The notes: generated by a model not told the origin, from the letters alone. A stretch of DNA of 64,000 nucleotides from Veillonellaceae bacterium SB90 (GCA_902364065.1 CABJCJ010000009.1:1-64000), one strand, 5' to 3'. Counted from the stretch's first letter, positions 8,881-19,804 are shown. Made by a program: numbers and translations.

Positions 8881-8936
8881 AGAAAAATTGGGAGTCTGCG
8901 GGAAGGGACCAGGCCCTTCCCACGTCAAACTCCCAA
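8881..8936 (-). terminator. Two-part hairpin between dnaK and dnaJ
   Basis: The outer stem TTGGGAGT/ACTCCCAA (8888-8895, 8929-8936) encloses GGGAAGGG/CCCTTCCC (8900-8907, 8914-8921). On the minus strand TTTTTCT follows. It may end part of the transcripts after dnaK or protect the dnaK end of a processed message. Confidence 0.7.
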
Positions 8937-8955
8937 CTCTTACCACTTCAATCGC

Positions 8956-10815
8956 TTATTTCTTGTCGTCCTTGACTTCCGTGTAATCGGCGTCGACGAC
9001 ATCATCATCGTCTTTCTTCTGCTGCTGAGCACCCTGTGCGCTCTCGGTACCAGCCTGAGCCCCCTGGGCACCGGCAGCCTGTGCCTGCTGATAAGCAGCG
9101 GCGCTGAGCTCATAGAGCGGCTTCTGCAGCTCTTCGGTTGCCTTCTTGATGGCTTCCGTATCGTTGCTCTTGATGGCCTCTTTGACCTTCTCGCAAGCAG
9201 CCTTGACTTCCGAAACCTTGCCGGCATCGGCCTTGTCACCGAGCTCCTTGATGGTCTTTTCAGCCTGGTAAACCATGTTGTCGGCGTTGTTCTTGGCGTC
9301 GATGGCTTCCTTCTGCTTCTTGTCCTCCGCCTCATGAGCCTTGGCTTCGTTGACCATGCGGTCGATATCTTCCTTGCTCATGCCGCTGTCAGACTGAATC
9401 GTGATCTTCTGCTCCTTGCCCGTGCCGAGGTCCTTGGCGGATACGTGCACAATGCCGTTGGCATCGATATCGAAGGAAACTTCAATCTTAGGTACTCCGC
9501 GCGGAGCCGGCGGGATATCCGTGAGCTCGAAGCGGCCGAGCGTCTTGTTGCCGGCAGCCATCTCGCGCTCGCCCTGCAGGACGTGGATATCAACAGACGG
9601 CTGGTTATCAGCGGCCGTCGAGAAGACCTGGCTCTTATGCGTCGGGATTGTCGTGTTGCGCTCGATGATCTTCGTGCAGACACCGCCGAGCGTCTCGATA
9701 CCGAGGGAAAGCGGCGTAACATCGAGGAGCAGGACATCCTTGACTTCACCGACAAGAACACCGCCCTGGATGGCAGCACCGACGGATACGCACTCATCCG
9801 GGTTGACGCCCTTCGACGGCTCCTTGTGCAGGATGTTGCGGATGGCATCCTGGACGGCCGGGATACGGGAAGAACCGCCGACGAGGATGATCTTGTCGAT
9901 GTCGTCAGCCGAAAGGCCTGCATCGGCCATGGCCTTGCGCGTCGGGCCCATCGTGCGCTCGACGAGGTCGCTCGTAAGCTCATTGAATTTTGCACGCGTC
10001 AGCGTGAGGTCGAGGTGTTTCGGGCCCGAAGCATCCGCCGTGATGAACGGCAGGTTGATGTTCGTCTGCGTCATGCTCGAGAGCTCGATCTTGGCTTTCT
10101 CAGCAGCTTCCTTGAGGCGCTGGGCAGCCATCTTGTCCTGGGAGAGGTCGATGCCGTTCTCCTGCTTGAATTCGCCGACCATCCAGTCGATGATCTTCTG
10201 GTCGAAGTCATCGCCGCCGAGGTGCGTATCACCATTCGTGGCCTGGACTTCGAACGTGCCCTCGGAGAGCTCGAGGATCGAGACATCGAACGTGCCGCCG
10301 CCGAGGTCGAAGACGAGGATCGTCTCATCCTTGTCCTTGTCGAGGCCGTAAGCGAGTGCTGCTGCCGTCGGCTCGTTGACGATACGCAGGACTTCAAGGC
10401 CTGCGATCTTGCCGGCATCCTTCGTGGCCTGACGCTGGCTGTCGTTGAAGTAAGCCGGGACCGTGATGACGGCCTGCGTAACCGTTTCGCCGAGATATGC
10501 CTCGGCATCGCCCTTGAGCTTCTGCAGAATCATGGCCGAAATTTCCTGCGGCGTGTAATCCTTGCCGTCAATCGTTACTTTATAGTTCGGATCGCCCATA
10601 TGACGCTTGATGGACGAGATCGTGCGGTCCGGGTTTGATACAGCCTGGCGCTTTGCCAGCTGACCGACGAGGCGCTGGCCGTCCTTCGTGAAACCGACGA
10701 CAGACGGCGTGATGCGGCTGCCTTCCGGATTCGTGATGACGGTCGGTTCGCCGCCTTCCATGACAGATACAACGGAGTTCGTCGTACCTAAATCGATACC
10801 AATTACTTTAGACAT
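8956..10815 (-). CDS. dnaK: Chaperone protein DnaK (Hsp70)
   Basis: The 619-residue Hsp70 has the phosphate-1 loop '[20 protein letters not shown]' at the N-terminus, the '[14 protein letters not shown]' and '[13 protein letters not shown]' ATPase motifs, a linker followed by '[17 protein letters not shown]', the substrate-binding domain and a C-terminal lid with an Ala/Gln-rich tail ending '[13 protein letters not shown]'. It folds and refolds proteins with DnaJ and GrpE. It lies 62 bases after grpE and is controlled by the CIRCE site ahead of hrcA. Confidence 0.98.
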   Translation of the reverse strand: MSKVIGIDLGTTNSVVSVMEGGEPTVITNPEGSRITPSVVGFTKDGQRLVGQLAKRQAVSNPDRTISSIKRHMGDPNYKVTIDGKDYTPQEISAMILQKLKGDAEAYLGETVTQAVITVPAYFNDSQRQATKDAGKIAGLEVLRIVNEPTAAALAYGLDKDKDETILVFDLGGGTFDVSILELSEGTFEVQATNGDTHLGGDDFDQKIIDWMVGEFKQENGIDLSQDKMAAQRLKEAAEKAKIELSSMTQTNINLPFITADASGPKHLDLTLTRAKFNELTSDLVERTMGPTRKAMADAGLSADDIDKIILVGGSSRIPAVQDAIRNILHKEPSKGVNPDECVSVGAAIQGGVLVGEVKDVLLLDVTPLSLGIETLGGVCTKIIERNTTIPTHKSQVFSTAADNQPSVDIHVLQGEREMAAGNKTLGRFELTDIPPAPRGVPKIEVSFDIDANGIVHVSAKDLGTGKEQKITIQSDSGMSKEDIDRMVNEAKAHEAEDKKQKEAIDAKNNADNMVYQAEKTIKELGDKADAGKVSEVKAACEKVKEAIKSNDTEAIKKATEELQKPLYELSAAAYQQAQAAGAQGAQAGTESAQGAQQQKKDDDDVVDADYTEVKDDKK

Positions 10816-10877
10816 GGTAACATCCTCCTAAACTTTATGAAAAAACTTTTATCATCTATATCATGAGGCCAGCATCA

Positions 10878-11510
10878 TCAGTTGGATACGACCTGAACCA
10901 TGCTCGGGCGGATGACGCGTCCCTTGACCATGTAGCCCTTCTGGAGCTCCTGGGCAATGGTGTCGTCCTCGCGCTCGGGATCCTCGATGCGCATGACAGC
11001 CTGATGATAGTTCGGATCGAACTTCTGGCCTTCTGTCTCAATTTTTTCCAGGCCGTTCTTCTTGAGGACTTCCTGGAACTGGGTGAAGATCATCTCGACG
11101 CCCTTCTGGAACGCCTCGACATCCTTCGTTTCTGCAGCCATGGCACGCTCAAAATTATCGAGCAGCGGCAGCATATCCTTGCAGAAGCCCTGCGTGACCA
11201 CGGCGGCAATCTCCTCGCGTTCCTTGGCGGAACGGCGGCGGAAATTATCAAAATCCGCCTGCAGGCGGAGCAGCCGGTCATTCTTTTCCTGCAGCTCGGC
11301 CGTCAGTTTCTCGACCTGCGCCTTCAGGGCTGCAAGCTCTTCCTGATCATCCGCCGAAGCCCCGGTATCGGATGCCGTGGCTTCCGCTTCCGAATCATCA
11401 GCAGTCTCACCGGCGGCCTCTTCTGCTTCCGCCTCATCGATTTCCTGCTGCATCTCCTCCAGCTTCTGCTCATCTTTCTTTTTCATTTCGTCTTTGATAA
11501 ACGATGGCAA
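10878..11510 (-). CDS. grpE: Nucleotide exchange factor GrpE
   Basis: GrpE releases ADP from DnaK. The protein of about 210 residues has an acidic N-terminal stretch, a long coiled coil (about 70-120, 'ALKAQVEKLTAELQEKNDRL'), then the conserved beta-wing region with 'DFDNFRRRSAKE', 'LDNFERAM' and a C-terminal 'GYMVKGRVIRPSMVQV'. Several starts are possible: a TTG at 11510 has the AGAGGTGA site at good distance; an ATG at 11486 lacks a clear site; a GTG at 11519 sits inside that site. I chose 11510. It lies 33 bases after hrcA. Confidence 0.93.
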   Translation of the reverse strand: MPSFIKDEMKKKDEQKLEEMQQEIDEAEAEEAAGETADDSEAEATASDTGASADDQEELAALKAQVEKLTAELQEKNDRLLRLQADFDNFRRRSAKEREEIAAVVTQGFCKDMLPLLDNFERAMAAETKDVEAFQKGVEMIFTQFQEVLKKNGLEKIETEGQKFDPNYHQAVMRIEDPEREDDTIAQELQKGYMVKGRVIRPSMVQVVSN

Positions 11511-11543
11511 AACCCTCACCTCTTCCCAACGACTTCTGCGGCT

Positions 11544-12578
11544 CTACCAGTGGAACCGCTTGATGACTTCTGTAAGATTTGAATTCATGTATTCCAAAAG
11601 GCTCATGGCCTTGGCATACTCCATGCGCGTCGGCCCCAGCACGGCAATCGTACCCAGGAGCTCACCATCGAGATGGTACGTCGCGGTGATGATGCTGCTG
11701 TCCTTGAAGTGACTGTCCTCATTCTCCTTGCCGATTGTGACCTCGAGGCCGTCGCCCATATGGGCATGCAGGACATCTTTCATGAGTTCTTCCTTCTCGA
11801 GGATCAGCAGCGTCTCCTTGACCTTTTCCACATCGTGGAATTCCGGCTGCTCGAGCATCTGCGTCGTGCCGCCGAGATAAAGGCGCTCGCGCCTGCCCGA
11901 GTCAAGAGCCCGGTTGATGATCTCAAGGGCCGAGGTGTAAAGCGGCTCGTCCTGGATCTCATCGCGGATGCGCAGCAGGGATTCATGCTCGATTGTCGCC
12001 AGTGTGTGACCGGCGAGGTTCTTGTTGATGACCTCCGCCATGCGCTGGAAATCCTCGAAACTGGATCCCGGCGGCATCGGCACGATCTTGTTCTCGATGA
12101 AGCCCGCATCGGTCATGAGCACCGTGATGACGCGCTGGTCATCGAGCGGCAGGAACTGCAGGCATCGGAAGGCCGCCTGCGTCATCTGCGGGGCCAGTAC
12201 CAGTGAAACATTCTTCGTGACCTGCGAGATGATCCGTGCCGTTTCCTGGAAAACCTCATCGATCCGCTTGACCCGCGCCTTGTACCACCTGTCGATCAGG
12301 ACCTTTTCCTCGTCGCTCACCGGTTTCGGAGGGATCAGCCCGTCGACGTAGAAGCGGTATCCCTTCGACGAAGGGATGCGGCCGGAGGAAGTATGCAGCT
12401 GTTCGAGATACCCGAGCATCTCGAGATCGGCCATCTCGTTGCGGATGGTCGCCGGGCTGACGCCCAGATCATATTTGCGGGCCAGGGTGCGCGAGCCGAC
12501 CGGTTCTGCCGATTCGATGTAATCATCGACGACAGCACGCAGCACGCGTTTCTTGCGTTCATCCAATTCGTCAGCCAT
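11544..12578 (-). CDS. hrcA: Heat-inducible transcription repressor HrcA
   Basis: The 344-residue repressor has an N-terminal winged helix ('LDERKKRVLRAVVDDYIESAEPVGSRTLA', 'SPATIRNEMADLE') and a GAF-like dimerisation domain with 'LVLAPQMTQAAFR' and the C-terminal 'LGPTRMEYAKAMSLLEYM'. It binds CIRCE and needs GroEL to fold, which couples chaperone demand to transcription. A perfect CIRCE element 34 bases ahead of its start shows autoregulation. It heads the operon. Confidence 0.97.
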   Translation of the reverse strand: MADELDERKKRVLRAVVDDYIESAEPVGSRTLARKYDLGVSPATIRNEMADLEMLGYLEQLHTSSGRIPSSKGYRFYVDGLIPPKPVSDEEKVLIDRWYKARVKRIDEVFQETARIISQVTKNVSLVLAPQMTQAAFRCLQFLPLDDQRVITVLMTDAGFIENKIVPMPPGSSFEDFQRMAEVINKNLAGHTLATIEHESLLRIRDEIQDEPLYTSALEIINRALDSGRRERLYLGGTTQMLEQPEFHDVEKVKETLLILEKEELMKDVLHAHMGDGLEVTIGKENEDSHFKDSSIITATYHLDGELLGTIAVLGPTRMEYAKAMSLLEYMNSNLTEVIKRFHW

Positions 12579-12611
12579 CTGCCTGCCTCCTCTCTCTATG
12601 ATCTTTTGCTG

Positions 12612-12638
12612 TTAGCACTCTTGCTATCTGAGTGCTAA
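12612..12638. promoter_or_regulatory. CIRCE operator
   Basis: TTAGCACTC-N9-GAGTGCTAA matches the CIRCE consensus exactly. It is just downstream of the -10 box of the operon promoter, placed to block initiation when bound by HrcA. Confidence 0.98.
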
Positions 12639-12654
12639 CTTTGAATCTACTAAG

Positions 12655-12683
12655 AATATACACCGATAAAAACAAAAAGTCAA
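12655..12683 (-). promoter_or_regulatory. Promoter of hrcA-grpE-dnaK-dnaJ
   Basis: On the minus strand TTGACT (12678-12683) and TATATT (12655-12660) are 17 bases apart, in an AT-rich stretch directly upstream of CIRCE. Confidence 0.88.
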
Positions 12684-12732
12684 TAGTTAAAAAGACAAAA
12701 AGTCAAAAATTTTTCATCCCATAAAAAGAAAC

Positions 12733-12769
12733 GGTGCGATACGCATTCCCTGAGGATGCGCGTCGCACC
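12733..12769 (-). terminator. Terminator of the glutaredoxin-like gene
   Basis: GGTGCGA/TCGCACC closes a longer imperfect stem; on the minus strand GTTTCTTTTT follows. It isolates the heat-shock promoter from upstream transcription. Confidence 0.8.
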
Positions 12770-12789
12770 ATGCTGCCATGCAGAGACTC

Positions 12790-13074
12790 TTATTTGACCG
12801 CTTCGGCAAAGGCTTCCGCCACAGCGGCCTTAATCACCTCGTAATCGTGGCCCGGCTGAGCCTCGTAGATCTTCTTGCCATCCACGAACAGCGTCGGCAC
12901 ATAGTAATACTGGCCCTGATAAGGCTTGAGCTTCTCCGCCTCGGATGTCTCGTCGATCTCATCGACCGGCACATCAAAATAAACCGGTTTTTCCTCCCGC
13001 AGTTCGCCGACGGCCTGACGGGCCTTGGCGCAATACGGGCAGCCCGGCATAACAATCATCGCAATGGATTTCAT
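12790..13074 (-). CDS. Glutaredoxin-like thioredoxin-fold protein
   Basis: A 94-residue protein with the redox motif CPYC at 12-15 ('MIVMPGCPYCAKARQAVGEL') and the cis-Pro region 'YVPTLFVDGKKIYEAQPGHDYEVI'. It should reduce disulfides or mixed disulfides in the cytoplasm; there is no signal peptide. The partner reductase is not in the window. Upstream of it is a DUF488 gene, which may be co-transcribed. Confidence 0.88.
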   Translation of the reverse strand: MKSIAMIVMPGCPYCAKARQAVGELREEKPVYFDVPVDEIDETSEAEKLKPYQGQYYYVPTLFVDGKKIYEAQPGHDYEVIKAAVAEAFAEAVK

Positions 13075-13183
13075 GAGGATCCCTCCTGTCTCAAAAACAG
13101 ATGCATCCTGCCCGCAGCATCACGAGCAGCTGCCTTTACTTTACTACATGGTGCCGTTCCTGACAATCCCCTGACAAAAGTTG

Positions 13184-13549
13184 TCAGGAAAGCTGCCGGC
13201 GCAGCCAGGCCTGCAGGACCAGCGCATGGTTCTCTTCGGTGTTCTTCGCCGCATAGAGCAGGGTGACATCGCTCTGCTGGAGCCATTCCCGGCACTTCTC
13301 AGCAAAGTCAGACGCGCCTTTGCTCCCGTTCAGCTCTTCTTCGTACCCTTCGGCAAAGCCCGCAAACGGCATCTCGCCGCGATGGTAGAGCGTGCGCAGC
13401 TCCGCTGAGGGCGTGACCTCCTTGGCCCAGTAATCGTGCGGCAGCGCTTCCTTCCTGATGCCGCGCGGCCAGAGACGGTCGACGAGCACGCGCACGCCAT
13501 CTGCTGCCTCCGGCTTCTCATAGACGCGCTTGACCTTGATCGTATGCAT
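13184..13549 (-). CDS. DUF488 family protein
   Basis: The 121-residue protein starts 'MHTIKVKRVYEKPEAADGVR' and has the family core 'VDRLWPRGIRKEALPHDYWAKEVTPSAELRTLYH', typical of the short YeaO-type DUF488 proteins. Function is unknown. I use the ATG at 13549, which follows AAAGGAAG, rather than an upstream GTG. The stop lies in a stretch with overlapping inverted repeats (CCTGACAA/TTGTCAGG, 13159-13188) but no good T-tract. Confidence 0.88.
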   Translation of the reverse strand: MHTIKVKRVYEKPEAADGVRVLVDRLWPRGIRKEALPHDYWAKEVTPSAELRTLYHRGEMPFAGFAEGYEEELNGSKGASDFAEKCREWLQQSDVTLLYAAKNTEENHALVLQAWLRRQLS

Positions 13550-13634
13550 GAAAAGACTTCCTTTCTCCACATTGCTGTCTTTTCCTTCAGTCTAGCACGT
13601 GATGGCGTCTTTTGCCATTGCCGATGTTACAATC

Positions 13635-14798
13635 TCAGGTCAGCAGGAAGGCCTCAAATACCAGGTTGCCGTATTTCATGCCAAGCGGCGTCAGGCGCAG
13701 CCAGCCGTCCTGCTCCTCGAGCAGTCCCTTCTGCTTCATCTCGTGAATCGTTTTGCTGTAAATGCGTTCAAGCGAAACGGCAAAGCGCTTGAAAAAGGCC
13801 TCGCGGCTGAGCCCCTGCGACGTGCGCAGCGCCAGGAAGGCAAATTCCTCCATGGCGATGGCGCGTTCAGCCGGTTCTTCCTCCTCGCGCACGCTGCCGC
13901 CCGCCTGCATCGCCCGGATGTAAGCGGAGATATCCACACCATTGGCGTAGCGCCTTCCCTCCAGATATGAGTGAGCGGCCGCGCCGACACCGAGATACGG
14001 GACATCCTGCCAATACGAAAGATTGTGGCGGCTCTCATAGCCCGGCCGGGCAAAATTTGATATTTCGTAGCGCGCATAGCCATGAGCGGGCAAAAACGAC
14101 GCCATGAGATCGTACATCTGTTCAACCGTTTCCTCGTCGGGCAACGCGAGCCTGCCGAGCTCTTTCATCCTATAGAAGGCTGTGCCCTCCTCCAGCTGCA
14201 GCCCGTAAATGGAGATGTGCTCAGGCTTCAGCGCGATCATGGTCTCAAGGTCATGCCGCAGCACGGCCAGGCTTTCATGTGGCAGGCCGTACATGAGGTC
14301 CATGCTGACATTCCGGAAGCCTGCCTCCCGCGCCAGCTGCATGGCCTCCTTTGCCTGCTGGCCCGTATGGATGCGGCCGATGGCCTGCAGCAGGCCGTCG
14401 TCAAACGTCTGAACGCCAAAGGAAAGACGGTTGACGCCATAGGAGCGAAGAAGGGTCAGCTTCTCCGCATCCACCGTCCCCGGATTGCACTCCACGGTAA
14501 ATTCAAGCTCCGACGAATCCTCATCCCCCGTCAGGGCAAAGACGCGGCACACGGTCTGCAGCAAATGCTCCATGAGCGCCACGGGCAGAATGCTCGGCGT
14601 GCCGCCGCCCATATAGATGGTCGCCGGCCTTCCCCACTTTTCCCGATAAAGAACGCCCTGTTCCAGGAGTTCCCGGCACAGGGCGTCCGTATAATCCGCC
14701 TCATAGCGCTCCCGTCCGGCAAACGACGGGAAATCGCAGTAAAAGCATTTCTGACGGCAGAACGGGATGTGGAGGTAGAGGCCCCATTGTCGTTTCAT
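13635..14798 (-). CDS. hemW: Heme chaperone HemW (radical SAM, HemN-like)
   Basis: The 387-residue protein belongs to the HemN/HemW family. The radical SAM cluster ligands are CxxxCxxC at 14, 18 and 21 ('HIPFCRQKCFYCDF'), lacking the extra Cys of true coproporphyrinogen dehydrogenase HemN (CxxxCxxCxC), and 'HNLSYW' marks the HemW heme-binding region. It is expected to insert heme into respiratory proteins rather than make it. The start at 14798 follows an AAAGGAAGAGGG site. It is next to lepA as in B. subtilis. Confidence 0.92.
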   Translation of the reverse strand: MKRQWGLYLHIPFCRQKCFYCDFPSFAGRERYEADYTDALCRELLEQGVLYREKWGRPATIYMGGGTPSILPVALMEHLLQTVCRVFALTGDEDSSELEFTVECNPGTVDAEKLTLLRSYGVNRLSFGVQTFDDGLLQAIGRIHTGQQAKEAMQLAREAGFRNVSMDLMYGLPHESLAVLRHDLETMIALKPEHISIYGLQLEEGTAFYRMKELGRLALPDEETVEQMYDLMASFLPAHGYARYEISNFARPGYESRHNLSYWQDVPYLGVGAAAHSYLEGRRYANGVDISAYIRAMQAGGSVREEEEPAERAIAMEEFAFLALRTSQGLSREAFFKRFAVSLERIYSKTIHEMKQKGLLEEQDGWLRLTPLGMKYGNLVFEAFLLT

Positions 14799-14828
14799 GG
14801 TATTTCCCTCTTCCTTTCCATCCATGTA

Positions 14829-16625
<1,797 letters not shown>

Positions 16626-16702
16626 AATCTACTCCTCGTAATTGTATAAGCTCAGTGTGCCGGTACCAGATGCTGTACCTGCGGATAACTGCCATCTGCC
16701 CT

Positions 16703-18121
16703 TTATCGTTTTTCGGCAGCAGCTTTCTTTTCCAATGCTGTTTCATAAAGTTCCCGTGTCGAAGGCTGTGCATAGGTGGGGTCAGCCTGCGAAAACAGTA
16801 CTGGATAATTCCCGGCATCGACGACGGCCTCCTTGCTGCCCTTGACCTTGCCGGCTTTAAAGAACGCATCTCTGTCCTGCGGCAGTCCGGCTGTATTCTC
16901 AGGCTGATGCAGGACGGGCGCCATCTTTACCTCGCGTTCCTCTCCCGCCGGTGTGCGCAGGCGAAATGTTGCCGCATCCTTGTGCTGCAGGAGCTTCAGG
17001 CGCAGCTCGTTCGGCTTGTACCAGGCCAGCTCCTCGCCGTCGAGAGCCAGCAGTTCTTCGTTCGGCGCAAGGCTCGTGACGCCCGCCCCCACCTTCGTGA
17101 CAAAGAACCGGTTGCCCTCGCCCTTCTTGTGCGTGCAATCCAGGACGAAACCGAAATCCGCATAGGGCTGGAACGTCTTGTACGCATCATCGAGGAAGCC
17201 ATCCCACTGGTCATCGAGGTCACGCCATACCGAAGTCAGGCTCACGATATCATCGGCGGCCGTCATCATGCCGACCGTGCGGGCCGTATGCCAGTACCGG
17301 TCTTCGAGGATCTGGTCCTTCATCATCGCCAGCATCGTGCCGCCCGCATACGGACGCGTCTCAAACGTGATGAGCGGCACGCCGTCGCCGATTGCCCTGC
17401 CCATGAAGAAGACGATGTCATCATGCGACTTATGGTAATAGGGACGGAACTCCCCCCACAGTTCCCTGCCGAGCTTGTCCTGCAGCAGGACCTGATGGTG
17501 CAGGACAAGCCATGCCTGCACCTCACCCGGCGTGACGGACGGCAGGAAGACGCGCGGACGGGAATCGCGGCGTACGGAGTCCACGGCCTTTTCATCGCGC
17601 ACGACACCCTCGCGCAGATACGAAGCGGGCGCCGCCGCCAGGATCTTCTGGAAGGCCTCCGTGGTCTTTGACTTGCCCTGCTGCTTCCACAGGATCCTGC
17701 CTGCATCATCGACGAGCCGGAATTCGTATGAAGAGGCATGCGCCGCCTGCCGCAGGTCGTCTTCCGCAACACGGTACGAGCCGCAGAAGACATTGGCCGC
17801 ATGCATATCGGCTTCTTCTCCCACAGGCTCCAGCTTCACATCCTGTCCATCGGCCAGCAGACGCGCATGGATGAGTCCCTGCCCGTTCCCGATGCGCCGG
17901 TTCTGCGCCCAGAAGCGGAAATAATACGCAGGACGTTCTCCAGCCCTGCCAAGCACCTTGGTCAGCGGCACATCGGGGCCCGTTGCAAAGCTCAGGCTGC
18001 CGTCAGGAGATTCGTGCGCCACAACATCTTTTGTCATCGGGAAATAGCCCGACGCCTCTGTTGACGGCTGCCAGAGCGCGCAGACAAGCAGGGCCGCTCC
18101 CAGGACATACCGGTAATGCAT
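16703..18121 (-). CDS. Secreted protein of unknown function with PDZ-like C-terminal part
   Basis: I do not recognise the family. The 472-residue protein starts with a signal peptide ('MHYRYVLGAALLVCALWQ', cleavage near residues 23-24) after a GGAGAGGAG site, so it is exported. A C-terminal stretch (about 337-400, with 'VGAGVTSLAPNEELLALDGEEL') looks like a PDZ-type fold where a ligand groove is followed by 'NGEEL'-like turns; this is inference. No catalytic motif is clear. It is 77 bases upstream of lepA on the same strand and divergent from rpsT. In B. subtilis this position is held by sporulation genes (gpr, spoIIP), which it does not resemble. Confidence 0.75.
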   Translation of the reverse strand: MHYRYVLGAALLVCALWQPSTEASGYFPMTKDVVAHESPDGSLSFATGPDVPLTKVLGRAGERPAYYFRFWAQNRRIGNGQGLIHARLLADGQDVKLEPVGEEADMHAANVFCGSYRVAEDDLRQAAHASSYEFRLVDDAGRILWKQQGKSKTTEAFQKILAAAPASYLREGVVRDEKAVDSVRRDSRPRVFLPSVTPGEVQAWLVLHHQVLLQDKLGRELWGEFRPYYHKSHDDIVFFMGRAIGDGVPLITFETRPYAGGTMLAMMKDQILEDRYWHTARTVGMMTAADDIVSLTSVWRDLDDQWDGFLDDAYKTFQPYADFGFVLDCTHKKGEGNRFFVTKVGAGVTSLAPNEELLALDGEELAWYKPNELRLKLLQHKDAATFRLRTPAGEEREVKMAPVLHQPENTAGLPQDRDAFFKAGKVKGSKEAVVDAGNYPVLFSQADPTYAQPSTRELYETALEKKAAAEKR

Positions 18122-18214
18122 GTAAAACCGCTCCTCTCCACAGGATTTGTCACGAAAAATTTCTTTCATTATATCATCGCCGTTACTCTGCTTGCAAGAA
18201 ATGGAAAGAAATAG

Positions 18215-18243
18215 TTGCTTTTTCATTTGACCCATGATATTAT
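18215..18243 (+). promoter_or_regulatory. Promoter of rpsT
   Basis: TTGCTT (18215-18220) and TATTAT (18238-18243) are 17 bases apart, with the rpsT start 37 bases beyond. Confidence 0.7.
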
Positions 18244-18279
18244 ACTTAGGTAACGACATTAATTAAGGGGGTGAATTAC

Positions 18280-18546
18280 TTGCCGAATATCAAAGCATCT
18301 ATCCTGAGTGTAAAATCTGACGCTAAGCGCCATGCAAAGAACGCTGCTGAGAAGTCCCGCGTACGCACTGCTTCCCGCCGTGTCCTCGATGCTGTTGAGG
18401 CTGGAAACGCTGAAGAAGCGAAATCCCTCCTTACGGTTGCATGCAAGACGATCGACCAGGCTGCTGCAAACAAAGTTTATCACAAGAATGCTGCTGCCCG
18501 CAAAAAGTCCCGTCTGGCTCGCAAGGTCAACGCTCTGGCCAAATAA
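18280..18546 (+). CDS. rpsT: 30S ribosomal protein S20
   Basis: S20 binds 16S rRNA early in small-subunit assembly. The 88-residue basic protein begins 'PNIKASILSVKSDAKRHAKN' and ends 'KKSRLARKVNALAK', both typical. The start is a TTG at 18280 preceded by AAGGGGGTG; a GTG at 18271 is part of that site. A rare start codon fits the autoregulation known for S20 in other bacteria (UUG in E. coli). It is followed at once by a strong terminator. Confidence 0.96.
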   Translation: MPNIKASILSVKSDAKRHAKNAAEKSRVRTASRRVLDAVEAGNAEEAKSLLTVACKTIDQAAANKVYHKNAAARKKSRLARKVNALAK

Positions 18547-18564
18547 TCTTTGCAGATGAGATAG

Positions 18565-18595
18565 AAAAGACCCGCTCCTCGGAGCGGGTCTTTTT
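18565..18595 (+). terminator. Terminator of rpsT
   Basis: A perfect stem of AAAGACCCGCTCC and its complement with a tiny loop, followed by a T-run. Confidence 0.92.
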
Positions 18596-18613
18596 CTGTG
18601 TTCCGAAAGTCGT

Positions 18614-19315
18614 TCAGATCATCGCAATAGCTGAGCGCACGACCTCCGGCAAAGGCAGGACGTAATGGAACACCGTGTAGAAATGGATGGCACTGCCGCC
18701 CATGACGAAGAGATGCCAGATGACGTGGCTGTACGGCAGGCGGCGCATCAGGTAAAAAATCGCACCGACCGAATAGCAGAGGCCGCCGGCCACGAGCCAC
18801 CAGATGGCTTCCACCGGCAATGTCTCAAGGAGCGGCTTGACCATGAAGACGGCAAACCAGCCCATGACGAGATAGCAGACGGTGCGCAAGATGCGGAAGC
18901 GCTTTGCGGCAAAACATTGAAAGACGATGCCGAGCACGGCCATGCTCCAGACGATGCCGAAGACGGCCCAGCCAAAACTGCCGTGCAGCGGAATCAGCGC
19001 AAACGGTGTATAGTTGCCCGCAATCAGCACAAAGATGGCCGCATGGTCGATGACCTTGAAGACGCCCTTGACCTTGAGATTCCGGAAACTGTGGTAAAGC
19101 GTCGAGGCCAGGTACAGGAGGATCAGCGAGATGCCGTAAACGAGACAACTCGTCGTGTGCCAGACTCCATCGTCCGCATAATAGACCAGCATGCCGATGA
19201 GGGCCGCCACGGCAAGTCCCGCCCCCACGCCGTGCGTCACGGCATTCAAGATCTCCTCCAGCGTAACCGGAGCCTTGAGTGTAACAGGCGCTTTAAGCGC
19301 AGCTGCATGTTTCAT
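18614..19315 (-). CDS. Hemolysin III family membrane protein (YqfA/TrhA)
   Basis: A 233-residue seven-helix membrane protein of the HlyIII/PAQR superfamily. Conserved elements include 'EILNAVTHGVGAG' at the start, 'STLYHSF' after helix 2, 'DHAAIFVLIAGNYTPF' and the C-terminal 'SHVIWHLFVMGGSAIHF'; their Ser, Asp and His residues form the metal site of the superfamily. The bacterial function is poorly known (membrane lipid or energy homeostasis has been suggested). The N-terminus holds a short tandem repeat (LKAPVT twice). The start at 19315 follows GGAGGGAGG. Confidence 0.92.
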   Translation of the reverse strand: MKHAAALKAPVTLKAPVTLEEILNAVTHGVGAGLAVAALIGMLVYYADDGVWHTTSCLVYGISLILLYLASTLYHSFRNLKVKGVFKVIDHAAIFVLIAGNYTPFALIPLHGSFGWAVFGIVWSMAVLGIVFQCFAAKRFRILRTVCYLVMGWFAVFMVKPLLETLPVEAIWWLVAGGLCYSVGAIFYLMRRLPYSHVIWHLFVMGGSAIHFYTVFHYVLPLPEVVRSAIAMI

Positions 19316-19563
19316 AAAAAAACCTCCCTCCATAAAAGAGGATTGATGAAAATACTACCCTTCCATTATCCTTCATTTGCGTCCGGATGTAAAATATCCG
19401 ACCAGGCTCTGCGGAGATGAATACCGCCGCGTCCGGGCGTAAGGAGGATTTCTCCGTCTGCCAATGCCTGTACCACATCTCTTTCTTATTCACTAGAATT
19501 TTAGTAAAATTTATGATATGATTATCTCTTGATGAAGTAATGTGCTTTTTGATAATTAGGTGA

Positions 19564-19710
19564 GAAATTATCCAACAGTCGCTGGCCCCTCAGAGTGATG
19601 CCAATCTCATTGTCATCGATGATGACTTTGAGCTTCTGCACGTCTGGGCGAGGGGCCAGCAGATGGTCGCGTCAGGTAAGGCCATCGTCAAGGGTACGTT
19701 CGAAGCATAA
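19564..19710 (+). pseudogene. Remnant of an isoaspartyl dipeptidase (IadA-like) gene, C-terminal end only
   Basis: Translation of 19564-19710 gives 48 residues ending at a TAA, with 'SDANLIVIDDDFELLHVWA' and 'MVASGKAIVKGTFEA'. This is the closing beta-sandwich segment of amidohydrolase-fold beta-aspartyl peptidases, where 'ADLVVLDxD...VxxVxARGxxMVxxGxxVVKGTFE' is usual. A TGA precedes it in frame, there is no start, and the upstream 19316-19563 is AT-rich without coding signal. It is therefore a decayed gene tail, not a small functional gene. The rest of the 520-base gap holds only a terminator (19761-19804). Confidence 0.7.
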
Positions 19711-19760
19711 CCCCTATGCTGCGGATATCACACCCTTCCCCCAATCCCCATAACCTGACA

Positions 19761-19804
19761 AAAGGGCTTCTGCACGCTGTCCCCAAGGCGTGCGGAAGCC
19801 CTTT
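19761..19804. terminator. Bidirectional terminator
   Basis: Stem AAAGGGCTTCTGCACGC with GCGTGCGGAAGCCCTTT (one mismatch or G-U pair). It lies between the IadA remnant (plus) and the end of the exported RelA/SpoT-like gene (minus). Confidence 0.75.

Noticed and set aside
13159..13188. Inverted repeats CCTGACAA/TTGTCAGG at the end of the DUF488 gene as terminator
   Set aside because: Overlapping alternative pairings and no T-run after the stem; left unassigned.
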